Below are positions 13,184-13,518 of a DNA stretch of 13,518 nucleotides, in pieces. Under the pieces are notes generated by a model. The model saw only the letters and a program-made list of their open reading frames with translations, had not been told where the DNA came from and ran no database searches. The stretch is from positions 1 through 13,518 of the forward strand of contig JAZRXA010000044.1 of the NCBI GenBank assembly GCA_045599965.1, given 5' to 3'. Source of the DNA: RGIG5612 sp045599965. GTDB taxonomy: Bacteria > Bacillota > Clostridia > Lachnospirales > Lachnospiraceae. The position numbers were made by a program, and so were the translations under genes. Each line of letters starts with the position of its first letter. Positions within the stretch are counted from its first letter, which is position 1.

Positions 13184-13518
13184 CGGCGCCGCTTCGCTGG
13201 CTACGCCAGCTCCATATATAAAAATAACTTTTGAGGTTCTGTTTACACAAAAAACCATACAACTCCTAGAAAAACATATACTGACTTATGGTGTATACTC
13301 CTACAACTTGTCTTATATCTACCTTGTTGTATGGTTCAGAATTTAAAATAATGCCAAAAATTAGCAATTTTTTGAGAAAAAACCATAAGTCACACCATCA
13401 AAACAGCTAAGTTGTATGGTTATTTGTCTTTTTGTATATCCGAGGTGGTTGCTCGCGAAGCTGACGGCGCTTGGGCTAAGTAGGGCCCTGCGCCGTCCTT
13501 CGCTGCTTACGGTGGCGG
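13184..13518 (+). repeat. Core repeat, copy 2 (cut by window end)
   Basis: 335 bp collinear with 6656-6991, in the same orientation, about 92% identical by my count. All five pairing arms (A, B, A'1, B', A'2) are unchanged, as are the TAAC-type hairpin (here with loop TAC) and the GC-rich 3' hairpin. The start is sharp at CGGCGCCGC; upstream DNA differs from copy 1. The right end lies outside the window. It follows the terminator at 13048 and carries no gene. Confidence 0.85.

Overview
The window looks like chromosome from a low-GC anaerobic Gram-positive bacterium (class Clostridia). The evidence is AT-rich DNA with strong AGGAGG-type ribosome sites, ClpC next to RadA, a membrane-anchored GH25 lysozyme carrying a dockerin, and a fermentation-type CoA-transferase/beta-keto-acid-cleavage operon. 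I would guess a relative of the Eubacteriales family XIII / Mogibacterium-Anaerovoracaceae group, but that is inference and not readable from the sequence.

Layout. (1) 1-2049, minus strand: the start of a RelA/SpoT-type (p)ppGpp enzyme, running off the left edge, overlapped by the 3' end of a secreted lysozyme (GH25 + dockerin + Ig-like + cadherin-like + transmembrane + acidic tail). (2) 2083-2232, plus strand: a lone tRNA-Trp(CCA) with its own promoter and terminator. (3) 2223-6468, minus strand: a compact gntR-clpC-radA operon behind a promoter whose -10 region sits in a perfect inverted repeat, probably the GntR operator. (4) 6482-7221: a gene-free 740-bp element with long, imperfect terminal inverted repeats that themselves fold into hairpins. 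Its core recurs at 13184-13518. (5) 7239-11749, minus strand: a five-gene catabolic operon in transcription order cyclase-family metal hydrolase, carnitine-dehydrogenase/lambda-crystallin-like beta-hydroxyacid dehydrogenase, beta-keto acid cleavage enzyme (BKACE/Kce family), and the alpha and beta subunits of a class I CoA-transferase. (6) 11792-13083, plus strand: a divergent MerR/GyrI-like regulator, a small flavin-type split-barrel protein and a terminator. (7) 13084-13518: gene-free DNA with the second repeat copy, cut by the window end.

How the genes work together. The regulator and the five-gene operon form one unit. The operon promoter has the MerR hallmark: TTGACC and TACAAT separated by 19 bp, with a perfect dyad in the spacer. 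The likely logic is hydrolysis of a precursor, oxidation of a free beta-hydroxy acid, cleavage of the beta-keto acid with acetyl-CoA to acetoacetate plus an acyl-CoA, and CoA transfer to acetoacetate. The substrate cannot be read from sequence.

The two items I find most unusual are this uncharacterised BKACE operon and the repeated, highly structured non-coding element. In the element all pairing arms are identical between the two copies, while one loop has diverged.
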